From NCBI GenBank assembly GCA_031422335.1, contig JANOQW010000015.1, positions 30,300 to 94,299 of the forward strand: a DNA stretch of 64,000 nt. The letters run 5' to 3'. Origin of the DNA: Methylotenera_A sp031422335 (GTDB lineage: Bacteria; Pseudomonadota; Gammaproteobacteria; Burkholderiales; Methylophilaceae). Of this stretch, positions 18,821-28,100 are shown in pieces; position 1 is the first letter of the stretch, and each line of letters starts with the position of its first letter. The translations under genes were made by a program, and so were the position numbers. The notes under the pieces are model-generated. The model ran no database searches. It saw only the letters and a program-made list of their open reading frames with translations, and was not told the DNA's origin.

Positions 18821-19972
18821 CTAAAGTCCTTGTTTTCGATTACTGCCGGCCACCATTTTAATCTCAAACAATCGGCATTCCAACGGCCCATTAAATAGCG
18901 GCATGCGTTTGCTCGGTGTTAGGCGCATCAACTTGGGCAAGCGCAAGTCGTTGGTTAAAAAGTAGGTGTTCCAGCCTGCAAATTTGCGTTTTAGCGCTTC
19001 ACCCATTTTGGGGTAAAGTGCTGCCAATTCTTCATCCTCGCCAATGCGCACGCCGTAGGGCGGATTAGCAACCAATACGCCATGATCAGCTGGCGGAATC
19101 ACCTCAGTAATATTCACTTGCGTTAATTGCACCGCCGCTAGCAAGCCTGCCGCATCAAGGTTTTGCTTGGCAATGCGCACTGCGCGCAAATCGCTATCGC
19201 TGCCATAGATTTTTTGAAAGCTAGCAGGTTTTACATTTTTAAGCGCCGCGTTTTTTACTTTTTTCCAACTGTCGCTTTCATAATTTTTGAGCTTTTCAAA
19301 GCCAAAGTTGCGGTTTAAGCCTGGCGCTATATTCAGCGAAATCATCGCCGCCTCCAATAAAAAAGTACCACTGCCGCACATGGGGTCTAGCAATGGCTGA
19401 CCTGCTTGCCAGCCGCTTAAATACAAAATCCCAGCGGCTAAATTTTCACGCAAAGGCGCCTCTATACTGGCTTTGCGGTTGCCACGCATATACAGCGCGT
19501 CGCCTGATGTATCAATATAATAAACATAAGCATCAGCGGTTAAATACGCATGAATGCGCACTGCGGGCGTTTTGGTATCAATATATGGCCGCGAATCAAC
19601 CACTTGCCGAAACTTGTCGCACACCGCGTCTTTTATTCGTAGCGTGGCAAATTCTAAGCTTTTTAGTGGGCATTTTACGCCAGTCACCTTCACCATAAAG
19701 TCGTGTTTTACATCAAACCAATTCGGCCAGTTTATTTTGTAGGCAGCTTGGTATAAATCGTCCTCTGTTGCATATCTGTCCTGCCCCACCTGCATTAAAA
19801 TTCTAGTGGCAATGCGTGAGTGCAAATTGGCGCTGTAACACACGCTAAGCTCGCCCGCAAACGCTACGCCACCATCGGTGGGTTTAATGTCTTTGGCACC
19901 AGCGGCCTTGATTTCATTGGCGAGTAGCGCTTCTAGGCCGCGTGGGCAAGTGGCAAAATATTGATTAAACAT
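18821..19972 (-). CDS. rlmL: 23S rRNA (guanine-N2)-methyltransferase RlmL-like, THUMP domain
   Basis: SAM-dependent m2G methyltransferase, 383 aa, corresponding to the N-terminal (RlmL) half of the E. coli RlmKL fusion. The ferredoxin-like/THUMP part is at about residues 1-155 (FATCPRGLEALLANEI). The Rossmann domain carries motif I DPMCGSGTFLLEAA, the EIYGSD-equivalent IYGSDSD, and the catalytic NPPYGVRIGE. The RlmK half is absent, as is usual in Betaproteobacteria. The start abuts the stop of the upstream spermidine-synthase-like gene with no gap, indicating an operon. Confidence 0.9.
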   Translation of the reverse strand: MFNQYFATCPRGLEALLANEIKAAGAKDIKPTDGGVAFAGELSVCYSANLHSRIATRILMQVGQDRYATEDDLYQAAYKINWPNWFDVKHDFMVKVTGVKCPLKSLEFATLRIKDAVCDKFRQVVDSRPYIDTKTPAVRIHAYLTADAYVYYIDTSGDALYMRGNRKASIEAPLRENLAAGILYLSGWQAGQPLLDPMCGSGTFLLEAAMISLNIAPGLNRNFGFEKLKNYESDSWKKVKNAALKNVKPASFQKIYGSDSDLRAVRIAKQNLDAAGLLAAVQLTQVNITEVIPPADHGVLVANPPYGVRIGEDEELAALYPKMGEALKRKFAGWNTYFLTNDLRLPKLMRLTPSKRMPLFNGPLECRLFEIKMVAGSNRKQGL

Positions 19973-20776
19973 TTAACTGCTTTCTGCAAAAAACTGCTGA
20001 TTGTGATGGCTATTATGATCGCACAGCTTTTCTACAAAGCCTAAAAATTCGATAGCGTGTGGCTTTTCAAATTGCGTTTCTAGTACTTTGGCGCGCTCAC
20101 GCAATACTGTAGTTTTTATTTGAAAGTCTGACTTAAATCCAAACACCACAATATTTCCCGGCTTGCCTGTGGGCAGCATTAACACTTTATCATCAAAACT
20201 TTGTTCGATACGGCGCAAATAAATATCAAAATTTTTGTCACTACCCCACAAGTTAATCACAAAAATTCCATCTGTTTTAAGCACGCTTTCACAAGTGTCA
20301 AAAAAATCTTGGCTGCAAAAATCTGGCGGAATACCCAATGCATCAAACGCATCTATCATCAGCACATCGGCGCTGTTGGGGCTTTCGCTTAAATGCAGCA
20401 AGCCGTCACCTTCTATAATATTTAGCCGCGCATCGTTATCTGGCACAACAAAATGGCTGCGCGCGGCGGCAATAATTTGTGGGTTGATCTCGACAATAGT
20501 TTGCGCAATGGTTGGGCAAAACGCGTGGATAAACTTGGGCACCGAGCCGCCACCCAAGCCAATAGATAAAACATGTTTGGCGTTATTAGTAAACAACAAA
20601 AAGCCCATCATGCCACGCGAATAAGCCAGCTCTAAGGCAAGCGGTGTTTTCACACGCATGCTGCTTTGAATGGTGATCGAGCCCAAATAGAGCGAGCGCA
20701 CGCCATCCACTTCGATGACTTCGACCACGTTGCCATCATTCACACTTTTGTGGATTTTGCGATTAAATTTAAACAC
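19973..20776 (-). CDS. Spermidine synthase-like methyltransferase-fold protein
   Basis: 267-aa protein with the spermidine synthase fold: LSIGLGGGSVPKFIH (nucleotide-binding glycine loop), TIVEINPQIIAAAR (acidic residue after strand beta-2), IIEGDGLLHL and VLMIDAFDALGIPP. The N-terminal tetramerisation region is reduced compared with SpeE. Similar short proteins are usually annotated as spermidine synthase or fused-like methyltransferases without proven activity, so aminopropyl transfer is uncertain. It is probably co-transcribed with the RNB gene upstream (5-nt gap) and rlmL downstream (0-nt gap). Confidence 0.8.
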   Translation of the reverse strand: MFKFNRKIHKSVNDGNVVEVIEVDGVRSLYLGSITIQSSMRVKTPLALELAYSRGMMGFLLFTNNAKHVLSIGLGGGSVPKFIHAFCPTIAQTIVEINPQIIAAARSHFVVPDNDARLNIIEGDGLLHLSESPNSADVLMIDAFDALGIPPDFCSQDFFDTCESVLKTDGIFVINLWGSDKNFDIYLRRIEQSFDDKVLMLPTGKPGNIVVFGFKSDFQIKTTVLRERAKVLETQFEKPHAIEFLGFVEKLCDHNSHHNQQFFAESS

Positions 20777-20781
20777 GCTGC

Positions 20782-22671
20782 TTAAATCTCAATTGTATCT
20801 TCAACAACTTCTATGATTGCTGCTTCAATCACACTTTTAAATTTGCAATTCAGTTCCATCAACAAAGTATCAATATGTTTAATTTCTAACAATACTTTGC
20901 TACCGACTTTGCTTTCTGGAAGACCTGTCGTTGGAAGACTAGGCACTTTGGTAATAAAAAACATGCCATCAATTTTCACTAAATTATCGCGCCAAACGGT
21001 GGCCGTCACTTCAGTTAATTTCTCTTGAATCAAATATTGCAAGCACCAGTAACGCTCCATACGCGTTTGAAACTCGCCATAGGCATTATAAGTTTGGTCA
21101 AAGTTGCGAATAATCACATTCAGCTTGCCATCTGCCGCGTTATAAGGCGCATCTTGTTTGTTAAGCATTGCAATTAGTTGGCGCTGATTAACCAAATCGA
21201 CCGCGCGGCGTAAGGGTGATGTGCACCAAGCATATTGCGCCACACCCAAGCCCTGGTGCGGCTCTGCGGCATGTGTCATAAATACTTTGCCGCCGGTTTG
21301 GGCGCGATAAATGCCCGCAACATTCGCTTCTTTCAGCAGGCCACCCCAATGACTGTTGGCGTAAATCATCAACTCCGCCACCAGCTTATCCATGGGGCTG
21401 CCGCGCTCGCGTGCGATGATTTTAACGATGCCGTCAGTCACATAAAAATTGTAATCAATCTGCGGCGCAGCATTCGGGTTGTGCTTACCACGGGTTTTTT
21501 CTAAGCTTTCGGCAAAACCAAATAAAAACTTTAATTGTGTCCAATAGGCATGGCCACTGTCTTGTTCTAGCGTGTTCGCGTTAAAAAACGGTTCAAGCTC
21601 GTCATGACGCAAATTAGCGGCTACTTTAATATTTTCAAGCTTAGTTTCTGTTGTCACAATATCAAATGCTGGCGTAATTTCTACATACAAACTCAAGACT
21701 GGCTTGGTTTCGCCCGCATCTAAGCTAAATGGCTGCACCACATTATCTGGCAACATAGTAATTTTATTGCCTGGCATATAAACGGTTGATAATCGCGATA
21801 GTACAATCGCGTCTAAAGCAGAATCTGGCTGCACCGCCAACGCTGGCGCGGCAATGTGAATGCCGACGCGCGTGTTGCCATTGGGCAAAATTTGCAGGCT
21901 GAATGCATCGTCAATTTCTGTGGTTGTCGCATCGTCAATGCTAAAACAGCGTGCCTCTGCGAGGCTTAATCCATGCGCTTGTACGGGTATCTCATATTCA
22001 CCAAAATCTAAGCCCTTGGCAAACATTTCGCGCAAAAATGCACCTAAGTGATAATCGTGTGCGCTTTTAACTAAGCCACTATCTGCCATCACTGTCAGTG
22101 CCAACCTACCAGAGCTTTGCGCAGCTTGGTCAATGGCTTTCCACTCTAAGCTATTTTTATCTGGCGCATAAATTAGGTTGTCAGCCTTATCGGTAAAGCC
22201 TGCTGGCAATTGTTTATCATTCAACTGCTGCACCCACACCGCCATTTGCTCGGCTTGCAGTTTTTTGCGCTCTACCGCGGCTAGCGCCAGCTTTAGGGTT
22301 TCGGCTGGCGCTGCTTTGTAACGGCCTTTGCCTTTGCGATAAAAATAAATTGGTGCAGCATGCAGCTTAATGGCTGTGGCAGCTGCTTCAATTGCAGTCG
22401 GTTTTTTGCCATAATAATCTTGCGCTAAATCCTCAAAACCAAACTCTGCCTCATTGCAACATTCCCACAAAAAATCAATCTCTATTTCGGCAGCCATGCC
22501 AGAAGCCGCTTCTATAAAACCTTGCAGGGTATGTTCAAAGCGTAGCAATATATTAGTCGCCTTAATTTTACTGCGTTTTCCCGTGGCAGATTCGACTTGC
22601 AATGAGCCTGCATTTTCTGTCATCACTGTTGCCACTTTAAACTGGCTTTCTTCTTCGTAAAATACTTGCAT
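20782..22671 (-). CDS. RNase II/RNase R family exoribonuclease (RNB domain)
   Basis: 629-aa protein with the RNB catalytic domain. The aspartate-rich motif is CFSIDDATTTEIDDAFSL (about residues 240-258), close to the RNase II/R consensus. Further family blocks are VGIHIAAPALAV, STVYMPGNKITMLP and the LVAELMIYANSHWG ... YAWCTSPLRRAVDL region. It degrades RNA 3'-5'. The cold-shock and S1 RNA-binding domains of classical RNase R/II are not evident; the N-terminus is a short divergent domain. It leads the RNB / spermidine-synthase-like / rlmL run. Confidence 0.9.
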   Translation of the reverse strand: MQVFYEEESQFKVATVMTENAGSLQVESATGKRSKIKATNILLRFEHTLQGFIEAASGMAAEIEIDFLWECCNEAEFGFEDLAQDYYGKKPTAIEAAATAIKLHAAPIYFYRKGKGRYKAAPAETLKLALAAVERKKLQAEQMAVWVQQLNDKQLPAGFTDKADNLIYAPDKNSLEWKAIDQAAQSSGRLALTVMADSGLVKSAHDYHLGAFLREMFAKGLDFGEYEIPVQAHGLSLAEARCFSIDDATTTEIDDAFSLQILPNGNTRVGIHIAAPALAVQPDSALDAIVLSRLSTVYMPGNKITMLPDNVVQPFSLDAGETKPVLSLYVEITPAFDIVTTETKLENIKVAANLRHDELEPFFNANTLEQDSGHAYWTQLKFLFGFAESLEKTRGKHNPNAAPQIDYNFYVTDGIVKIIARERGSPMDKLVAELMIYANSHWGGLLKEANVAGIYRAQTGGKVFMTHAAEPHQGLGVAQYAWCTSPLRRAVDLVNQRQLIAMLNKQDAPYNAADGKLNVIIRNFDQTYNAYGEFQTRMERYWCLQYLIQEKLTEVTATVWRDNLVKIDGMFFITKVPSLPTTGLPESKVGSKVLLEIKHIDTLLMELNCKFKSVIEAAIIEVVEDTIEI

Positions 22672-23073
22672 GTATCGGGTTATATCTTTCGGCGTTTAGC
22701 GGGTCAAAATAGTTTGTTAGTTTGTGCTTTATGCAACGACTAATTCAATAGTAAAAGTTCTTAACATTTGTTTACGATGTGTTTTTTGTGATCATGCTTT
22801 AATAGTGACGTGTTAAAGAGATAGATTGATATGTTTAAGAATATTAATTTTTGAAGTCGTAATTTTAATGTTTTCTAGTGAAATAAGCTTGTTTAATTAG
22901 TGCATTTTTTATATTTAAAGAAACATCATGAATACTAATTAAGTGCTGTTGCTTGCAGTAATTGCAAAGTTCCGACGCGTTGTGCTAACAATTACACTAG
23001 TTTGCAGAGATTAAAAGTGCGACATTAAGAATCACACTATTAGAAAAAATAATAATTCACTTTTGTGATTTAT
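22672..23073 (+). ncRNA. Gene-free AT-rich stretch, possible small RNA or long leader
   Basis: About 500 bp (22672-23180) carry no convincing ORF. A strong plus-strand terminator at 23074-23111 has no protein gene upstream on that strand for several kilobases, so something non-coding must be transcribed here. It could be an sRNA ending at about 23111 or a leader of the GTPase gene 70 bp further on. TTGCAGTAATTGCAA and TTTGCAG direct/inverted repeats occur at about 22950-23010. No cobalamin-box or Zur-like operator was recognised. The 5' end is unknown. Confidence 0.35.
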
Positions 23074-23111
23074 GGGGCTACTCAAGTATTGCTTGGGTAG
23101 CCTCTTTTTTT
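23074..23111 (+). terminator. Strong intrinsic terminator without an upstream protein gene
   Basis: Stem GGCTACTCAAG / CTTGGGTAGCC (11 bp with one G-U) and a 5-nt loop, followed by TCTTTTTTT. It lies 70 bp upstream of the G3E GTPase gene. Confidence 0.9.
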
Positions 23112-23180
23112 GCCCATAATTAATGGTTTCAATCACTTTTTAACGTAAAATCAGCAGCATGGCAGACATACAAGGTATTT

Positions 23181-24182
23181 ATGGATAATCGCATACCCGT
23201 TACATTATTGACTGGTTTTTTAGGCTCAGGCAAAACTACATTACTCAATCATTTGCTGGCACAACCAGCAATGAAAGACAGCGCTGTCATTATTAACGAA
23301 CTGGGCACCACAGGCTTAGACCATATTCTCGCTACGCAAGTCGATAGCGAGCAGATTGCTGATAACACTGTGCTTTTGAGTAGCGGTTGCGTGTGCTGCA
23401 CGCTTAAAAACGAGCTGGCCGACACCATGCGCGATTTATTTTTTAAGCGCGCGTTACAGGCCATTCCACAATTTAATCGTATTGTCATCGAAACCACTGG
23501 CATGGCCGACCCTGGGCCGATTTTAGGCAATTTACTCAACGAGCCTGTGATAGAAAGTGTGTTTAGGCTAGACGCAGTGGTGGTGACGATAGACAGCGAA
23601 TACGGCTTGCAACAATTGCAGGAACACGGCGAAGCACGCAAACAAGCGGCGGTGGCCGATGTATTGCTGCTGACTAAAACCGATTTAACAACGACAGAAA
23701 AGTTATCTCGGTTAAAAGAAAAACTCATTGAAATTAACCCAGGTGCCACCCAACACAAAATTATGCACGGCAAAATTGAGCCTGATTTTATTATTGATGT
23801 GGGATTATTTGACCCCACTGGTAAACGCGCTGAGCCGCAGCGCTGGCTGCGTGCGCCAATAAAACCAAGCGCCATGCTAAAAAATCAGCATGATGGCATT
23901 GTCAACTTTACTGTTACCCTGCCCAGCCCAATTAACTGGCGTGATTTAAAACCAGTCATTTTGAAATTATGCCAAACCCATGGCGCAAACTTATTGCGCT
24001 TAAAAGGTATTATTCATGCAGCAGACCAAACTGCGCCGTTAGCGATTCACGCCGTGCACTTTACGCCTTACCCGCCTACGCTGTTAGAAGGTTGGAGCGA
24101 AGAAACCCCTGAAAATCGCATTGTGATTATTGGTAAGAATTTAGACGAAGCTGCCATTAGAAAACACTTAACACAGTTTTAA
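23181..24182 (+). CDS. CobW/G3E family GTPase (metallochaperone-like)
   Basis: 333-aa G3E P-loop GTPase. Walker A GFLGSGKT is at residues 12-19. The metal-binding GCVCC motif (69-73) sits in SSGCVCCTLKNEL, a Walker-B-like IVIETTGMADPGP follows, and TKTD (LLLTKTD) is the guanine-specificity motif. A CobW C-terminal domain is at about 240-330. Relatives (YjiA, ZNG1, CobW) deliver Zn or Co. The usual INEFGE motif reads INELGT here, a notable change near the active site. The histidine-rich loop seen in some zinc chaperones is missing. It is preceded by an orphan terminator and ended by a palindromic repeat copy. Confidence 0.88.
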   Translation: MDNRIPVTLLTGFLGSGKTTLLNHLLAQPAMKDSAVIINELGTTGLDHILATQVDSEQIADNTVLLSSGCVCCTLKNELADTMRDLFFKRALQAIPQFNRIVIETTGMADPGPILGNLLNEPVIESVFRLDAVVVTIDSEYGLQQLQEHGEARKQAAVADVLLLTKTDLTTTEKLSRLKEKLIEINPGATQHKIMHGKIEPDFIIDVGLFDPTGKRAEPQRWLRAPIKPSAMLKNQHDGIVNFTVTLPSPINWRDLKPVILKLCQTHGANLLRLKGIIHAADQTAPLAIHAVHFTPYPPTLLEGWSEETPENRIVIIGKNLDEAAIRKHLTQF

Positions 24183-24190
24183 ACACTTAA

Positions 24191-24239
24191 AATAGATGCT
24201 CTGAAAACCGCATGGGTACTGGCTTGCAGAGCATCTATT
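24191..24239. repeat. Dispersed palindromic repeat, copy 4 (perfect 13-bp ends, likely terminator)
   Basis: AATAGATGCTCTG (24191-24203) and CAGAGCATCTATT (24227-24239) are perfect inverted repeats flanking the family core in reverse orientation. The element starts 8 bp after the GTPase stop and lies between two convergent genes, so it may end both transcripts. Confidence 0.85.
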
Positions 24240-24258
24240 TAATGTTGCAATCAGCGTT

Positions 24259-25155
24259 TTACTGCGTTTTATAGTTTTGGCCAAAAAATTCCAGCATTAA
24301 AAAATCTTCCAAACCAGCGCTATCTTCTGGCCGCGCAGAAAGTACAATGGTGCGCCCTTGTCGATGCGATTCCCAATTAAAATCGCCTTGATAGTGCTCA
24401 CGAATTAAACTAATCATGCGGCGCATCATCACGCGACGTACATCTTGGCCGCGCGGCGCTTCCACCTCAAAATATTGCCGATGCGATGCGCTGTAATCGC
24501 TCATCCAACCCAAAAATGTAAAAGTAGCGTTTTGGCCACCTAAACTGGTGATTTCAAAAATACCATTGGTGCCGTTTTGAAAATTACTTTTTATCTTGGC
24601 ATCGCGTTTTTCTTCCTCACTCGGGCCTTTTTCTTTGGCCACTGCTTCGGCGTTTATTCTGGCAGCATCGGTTTCTTGCGCATCGCGCTCGGCACGCTTT
24701 TTATTCACATAAGCCAGCATATCCACTGGCTTATCGTCAGGTTTTGTGGGTAAATTATCTGGCATTGATTTTGGCGCTGGCTTTTGTGCAGTCATTACTT
24801 CTGGCACCGTAAAATCTGTAGGTTTAGACTTTTTATCTACAGGCTTGGTCATCACTTTTGGCTTTTTTATTGACTCTTCTTTTTTAGGTGGCTCTGGTAT
24901 TGGCTCTGGTGGCAGCGGCAAAGGCTCAGGTATTGCTTCTGGCTGAGCAAGCACAACTTCAAACGGTGGCGGTTCTACCTCTGGTGCTTGTTTCAGTTTG
25001 GGCACTACAAAAAACAAAATAATCGCATGAACGAGTAAAGAAGCTAAAAATGCAATCAGCGTATTGCGGCTAATATTCAGCCGAAAATGTTGGTCAGTTT
25101 TGGGCGTTTGCAAAAACTCTTCAAACGCATTATTGGTTGGTAATTTTGCTGCCAT
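24259..25155 (-). CDS. TonB-like membrane-anchored periplasmic protein of unknown function
   Basis: 298 aa. A cytoplasmic N-terminus of about 30 residues is followed by one transmembrane helix (NTLIAFLASLLVHAIILFFV), a proline/glutamate/lysine-rich stretch at about 55-130 and a C-terminal folded domain ending FLMLEFFGQNYKTQ. This is the topology of TonB/TolA. The C-terminal domain does not show the TonB YP motif, so it is not a normal TonB. It begins 6 nt after hrpA ends and is presumably co-transcribed with it. A role in spanning or signalling across the periplasm is possible but unproven. Confidence 0.7.
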   Translation of the reverse strand: MAAKLPTNNAFEEFLQTPKTDQHFRLNISRNTLIAFLASLLVHAIILFFVVPKLKQAPEVEPPPFEVVLAQPEAIPEPLPLPPEPIPEPPKKEESIKKPKVMTKPVDKKSKPTDFTVPEVMTAQKPAPKSMPDNLPTKPDDKPVDMLAYVNKKRAERDAQETDAARINAEAVAKEKGPSEEEKRDAKIKSNFQNGTNGIFEITSLGGQNATFTFLGWMSDYSASHRQYFEVEAPRGQDVRRVMMRRMISLIREHYQGDFNWESHRQGRTIVLSARPEDSAGLEDFLMLEFFGQNYKTQ

Positions 25156-25161
25156 TAGTGG

Positions 25162-28100
25162 TTAAATCTCGGCCCAAGTTTTCTCTAGTCGTTTAATCGA
25201 GACTGGAAAAGGCGTTTTCAGTTCCTGCGCAAAAAGTGAAACACGCAACTCCTCGATGAGCCAACGATAGTCCTGCAAGGCGCATGGAACATGGCTTCCA
25301 GCGGCATGCAATTGGTTGGTTTTATCTTGCCATTTTTGCCACAACATGCCCACGCTAGCTGCATTTTTACCATCACGGTCTGGATTAGCAGGCTGTTTTT
25401 GTATGCGCAAATTAAGTGCTTTTAAATAACGCGGCACATTACTTAAATGCTGCCAGGGCGTTTGGCTAAAACAATTTTTATACACCAATAATTGTACTTG
25501 TTGCTCCACATCTTTTTTTAACCTGTTAACGGTGGCGGGCATTTTAGCTTGCGCGTTGCTTAGGTGTTGATATTCCGTTGCAATGGCTTGTGCTTGCCTT
25601 GCCATAGCCTCTGAAACTGCTGGCAAACGCGTTCTTGCACGTTGCTTTAGCTTCATAAAATCATCGTTACTTCTTGGCAAATCATCCTCGCCAATAAAGG
25701 CGCGGTCGGCAATCGCGCTTAGCATGTCCTCGCGCAAATCGTCGGGCGAGATGATGTTTCTAAAAGCTAACGCATATTGGTTAAAGTTTGGCAGACCTTT
25801 TTCTAGCTGCTTCATTTGTTCTTTTAGCTCAAAGCGCATCAGTCGTGCCACACCTTGCCGGTGATTCGCTTCTGCCTCTTGCGCGGTATCAAATAATTTC
25901 ACCGATACCGCGTCAATATTATCTTCTAGCGCGGGGTAGCCAGTGACTTGTAAGCCATCGCGCTCAAAGCTTAAAGTTTGCGGCAAATCACCAAAATCCC
26001 ATTGTTTGAGATTGGTTTTTTCAATGTCTGGAGAAGTGTTTCGGAATGTGAGCTGCGCGGCTTGACCAAGCTGCATTTGTAATTTTTTCCAATCGCGTCC
26101 CATCGCCAACTCGCGTCCCGCGTCATCCACAATGCTAAAGTTCATTAAGTAATGCGCTTCAATCTCACTCAACACCCAATCCTCTTGGCTAATTTTTAGC
26201 GTCGTTTTGTGTTGAACATAACTGGCTAAAGTTTCCAGCAAAGGTAAATTAAGCTGATTTTCTGCATGCTGCAAAAAACCTGTCACAAACTCTGGCACAG
26301 GTACGCACACACGTCTAAAAGTTTTAGGCAACGCCTTAATTAAATACGTCAGTTTCTCACGCAACATGCCCGGCACCAGCCACTGCGTTGGTGTTGGGTC
26401 AAGCTGGTTTAGCAACACTAAAGGAATGGTCGCAGTGACGCCATCTAAAATATGACCAGGTTCAAAGCGATATTTAAGTGGAATCTCGATACTATCTAGC
26501 ATTATTTTCTCAGGAAACTGTACTGCAGTAATCGCGTCTGCGCCGTGGCGCATTAAATCATCACGCGTTAAATACAATAATTTGGCATTCAGTTTTTCTG
26601 CACCCACACGCCATACCTCGAAACTCACCGCGTTGGTAATATCTGCAGGAATTTTTGCATCGTAAAAGGCAAATAATTGATGCTCATCTACCAACACATC
26701 TTGCCGACGCGCTTTATGCTCCAACTCTTCAACTTCGGCGATTAAGCGCTCATTTTCCACAAAAAATGCCGCTTTAGTATCGAACTCTCCATTTCCTAAC
26801 GCTTCGCGAATAAATATCTCGCGAGATTCGCTTGGGTTAATCGGCCCATAATGTACACGGCGTTTGGGGATAATGGTCAAGCCATACAAACTCACGCGCT
26901 CCCATGCATTGACCATGCCCATTTTTCTATCCCAACGCGGATCTGAATAAGCGCTTTCAGTTAGTCCGCGCGAACCGTTTGGATTAGCAATTGGCTCTAT
27001 CCAATCCGGCTCAATCTTGGCCACACAGCGCGCGTAAAGCTTGCTGGTGTCTACCAGTTCTGCCGCGATGACCCATTTAGGGCGCGTTTTCTTTAAGCCA
27101 GAGCCTGGCGCCACAAAAAAGCGAATGCCGCGCGCGCCTGCGTAACTATCATTATCACCATCTTTAAAACCAATATTGCCTAGCAGTCCAGCAAGCAAAG
27201 ATTTATGGATTTGCTCGAAATTTGCCGCATCTGTATTTAGCTTAAACTCCATCTCATCGGTAATTTGCCTAATTTGGCCATGCAACTCACGCCATTCTTT
27301 TAAGCGTAAAAATGATAAAAAATTGGCATGGCATTGGTTCAACAAATCTTTGTTCGATTTTTTGCTTTTTAGCGCACCATCATACCAATCCCAAATTTTT
27401 AAATAGCTCATAAAATCTGAGCCTTCGCCTATAAATTTGCTATGTGCGTTATCCGCCGCTTCGCGCTTATCCATTGGCCGCTCACGCGGGTCTTGCATGC
27501 TCAATACGCTGGCAATAATCAAAATTTCGCTTAAACAATTTTCACGTTTTGCTGCCAAAATCATGCGGCCTACACGTGGGTCTAGCGGCAATTTGGCAAG
27601 CTGCAAACCTGTATCAGTAATTTGCCTGTTCGCATCCACCGCGCCCAGTTCTTGCAACAATAAGTAACCATCGGCAATTAAACGTGAACTTGGTGGTTCA
27701 ATAAATGGGAAATCTGCAACGTCACCCAGCCGTAAAGCTGCCATCCTTAATATGACTGCAGCGAGCGAACTACGTAAAATTTCTGGCTCGGTAAATTCAG
27801 GTCGGCCATCAAAGTCTTGCTCTGAATACAGTCGCACGCAGATGCCATTTGAAACACGTCCGCAACGGCCAGCGCGTTGTTTTGCAGCTGCTTGGCTAAT
27901 CTTTTCAATCTGCAACTGCTCAACTTTAGCACGTACACTATAGCGGTTCATGCGCGCCAGCCCTGCATCAATCACATATTTAATGCCTGGCACAGTGAGC
28001 GAGGTTTCGGCAACATTGGTGGCTAAAACAATGCGGCGCGCGCTGTGCGGCTTGAATATTTTTTGCTGATCTTCAATGCTCAAACGTGCAAATAGCGGCA

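Noticed and set aside
22900..23111. Cobalamin riboswitch or Zur operator upstream of the CobW-family gene
   Set aside because: No B12 box-like GCCACTG with flanking stems and no long Zur palindrome could be found by eye.
24259..25155. Calling the TonB-like gene tonB
   Set aside because: The C-terminal domain lacks the TonB YP motif and no exbB/exbD genes are adjacent.
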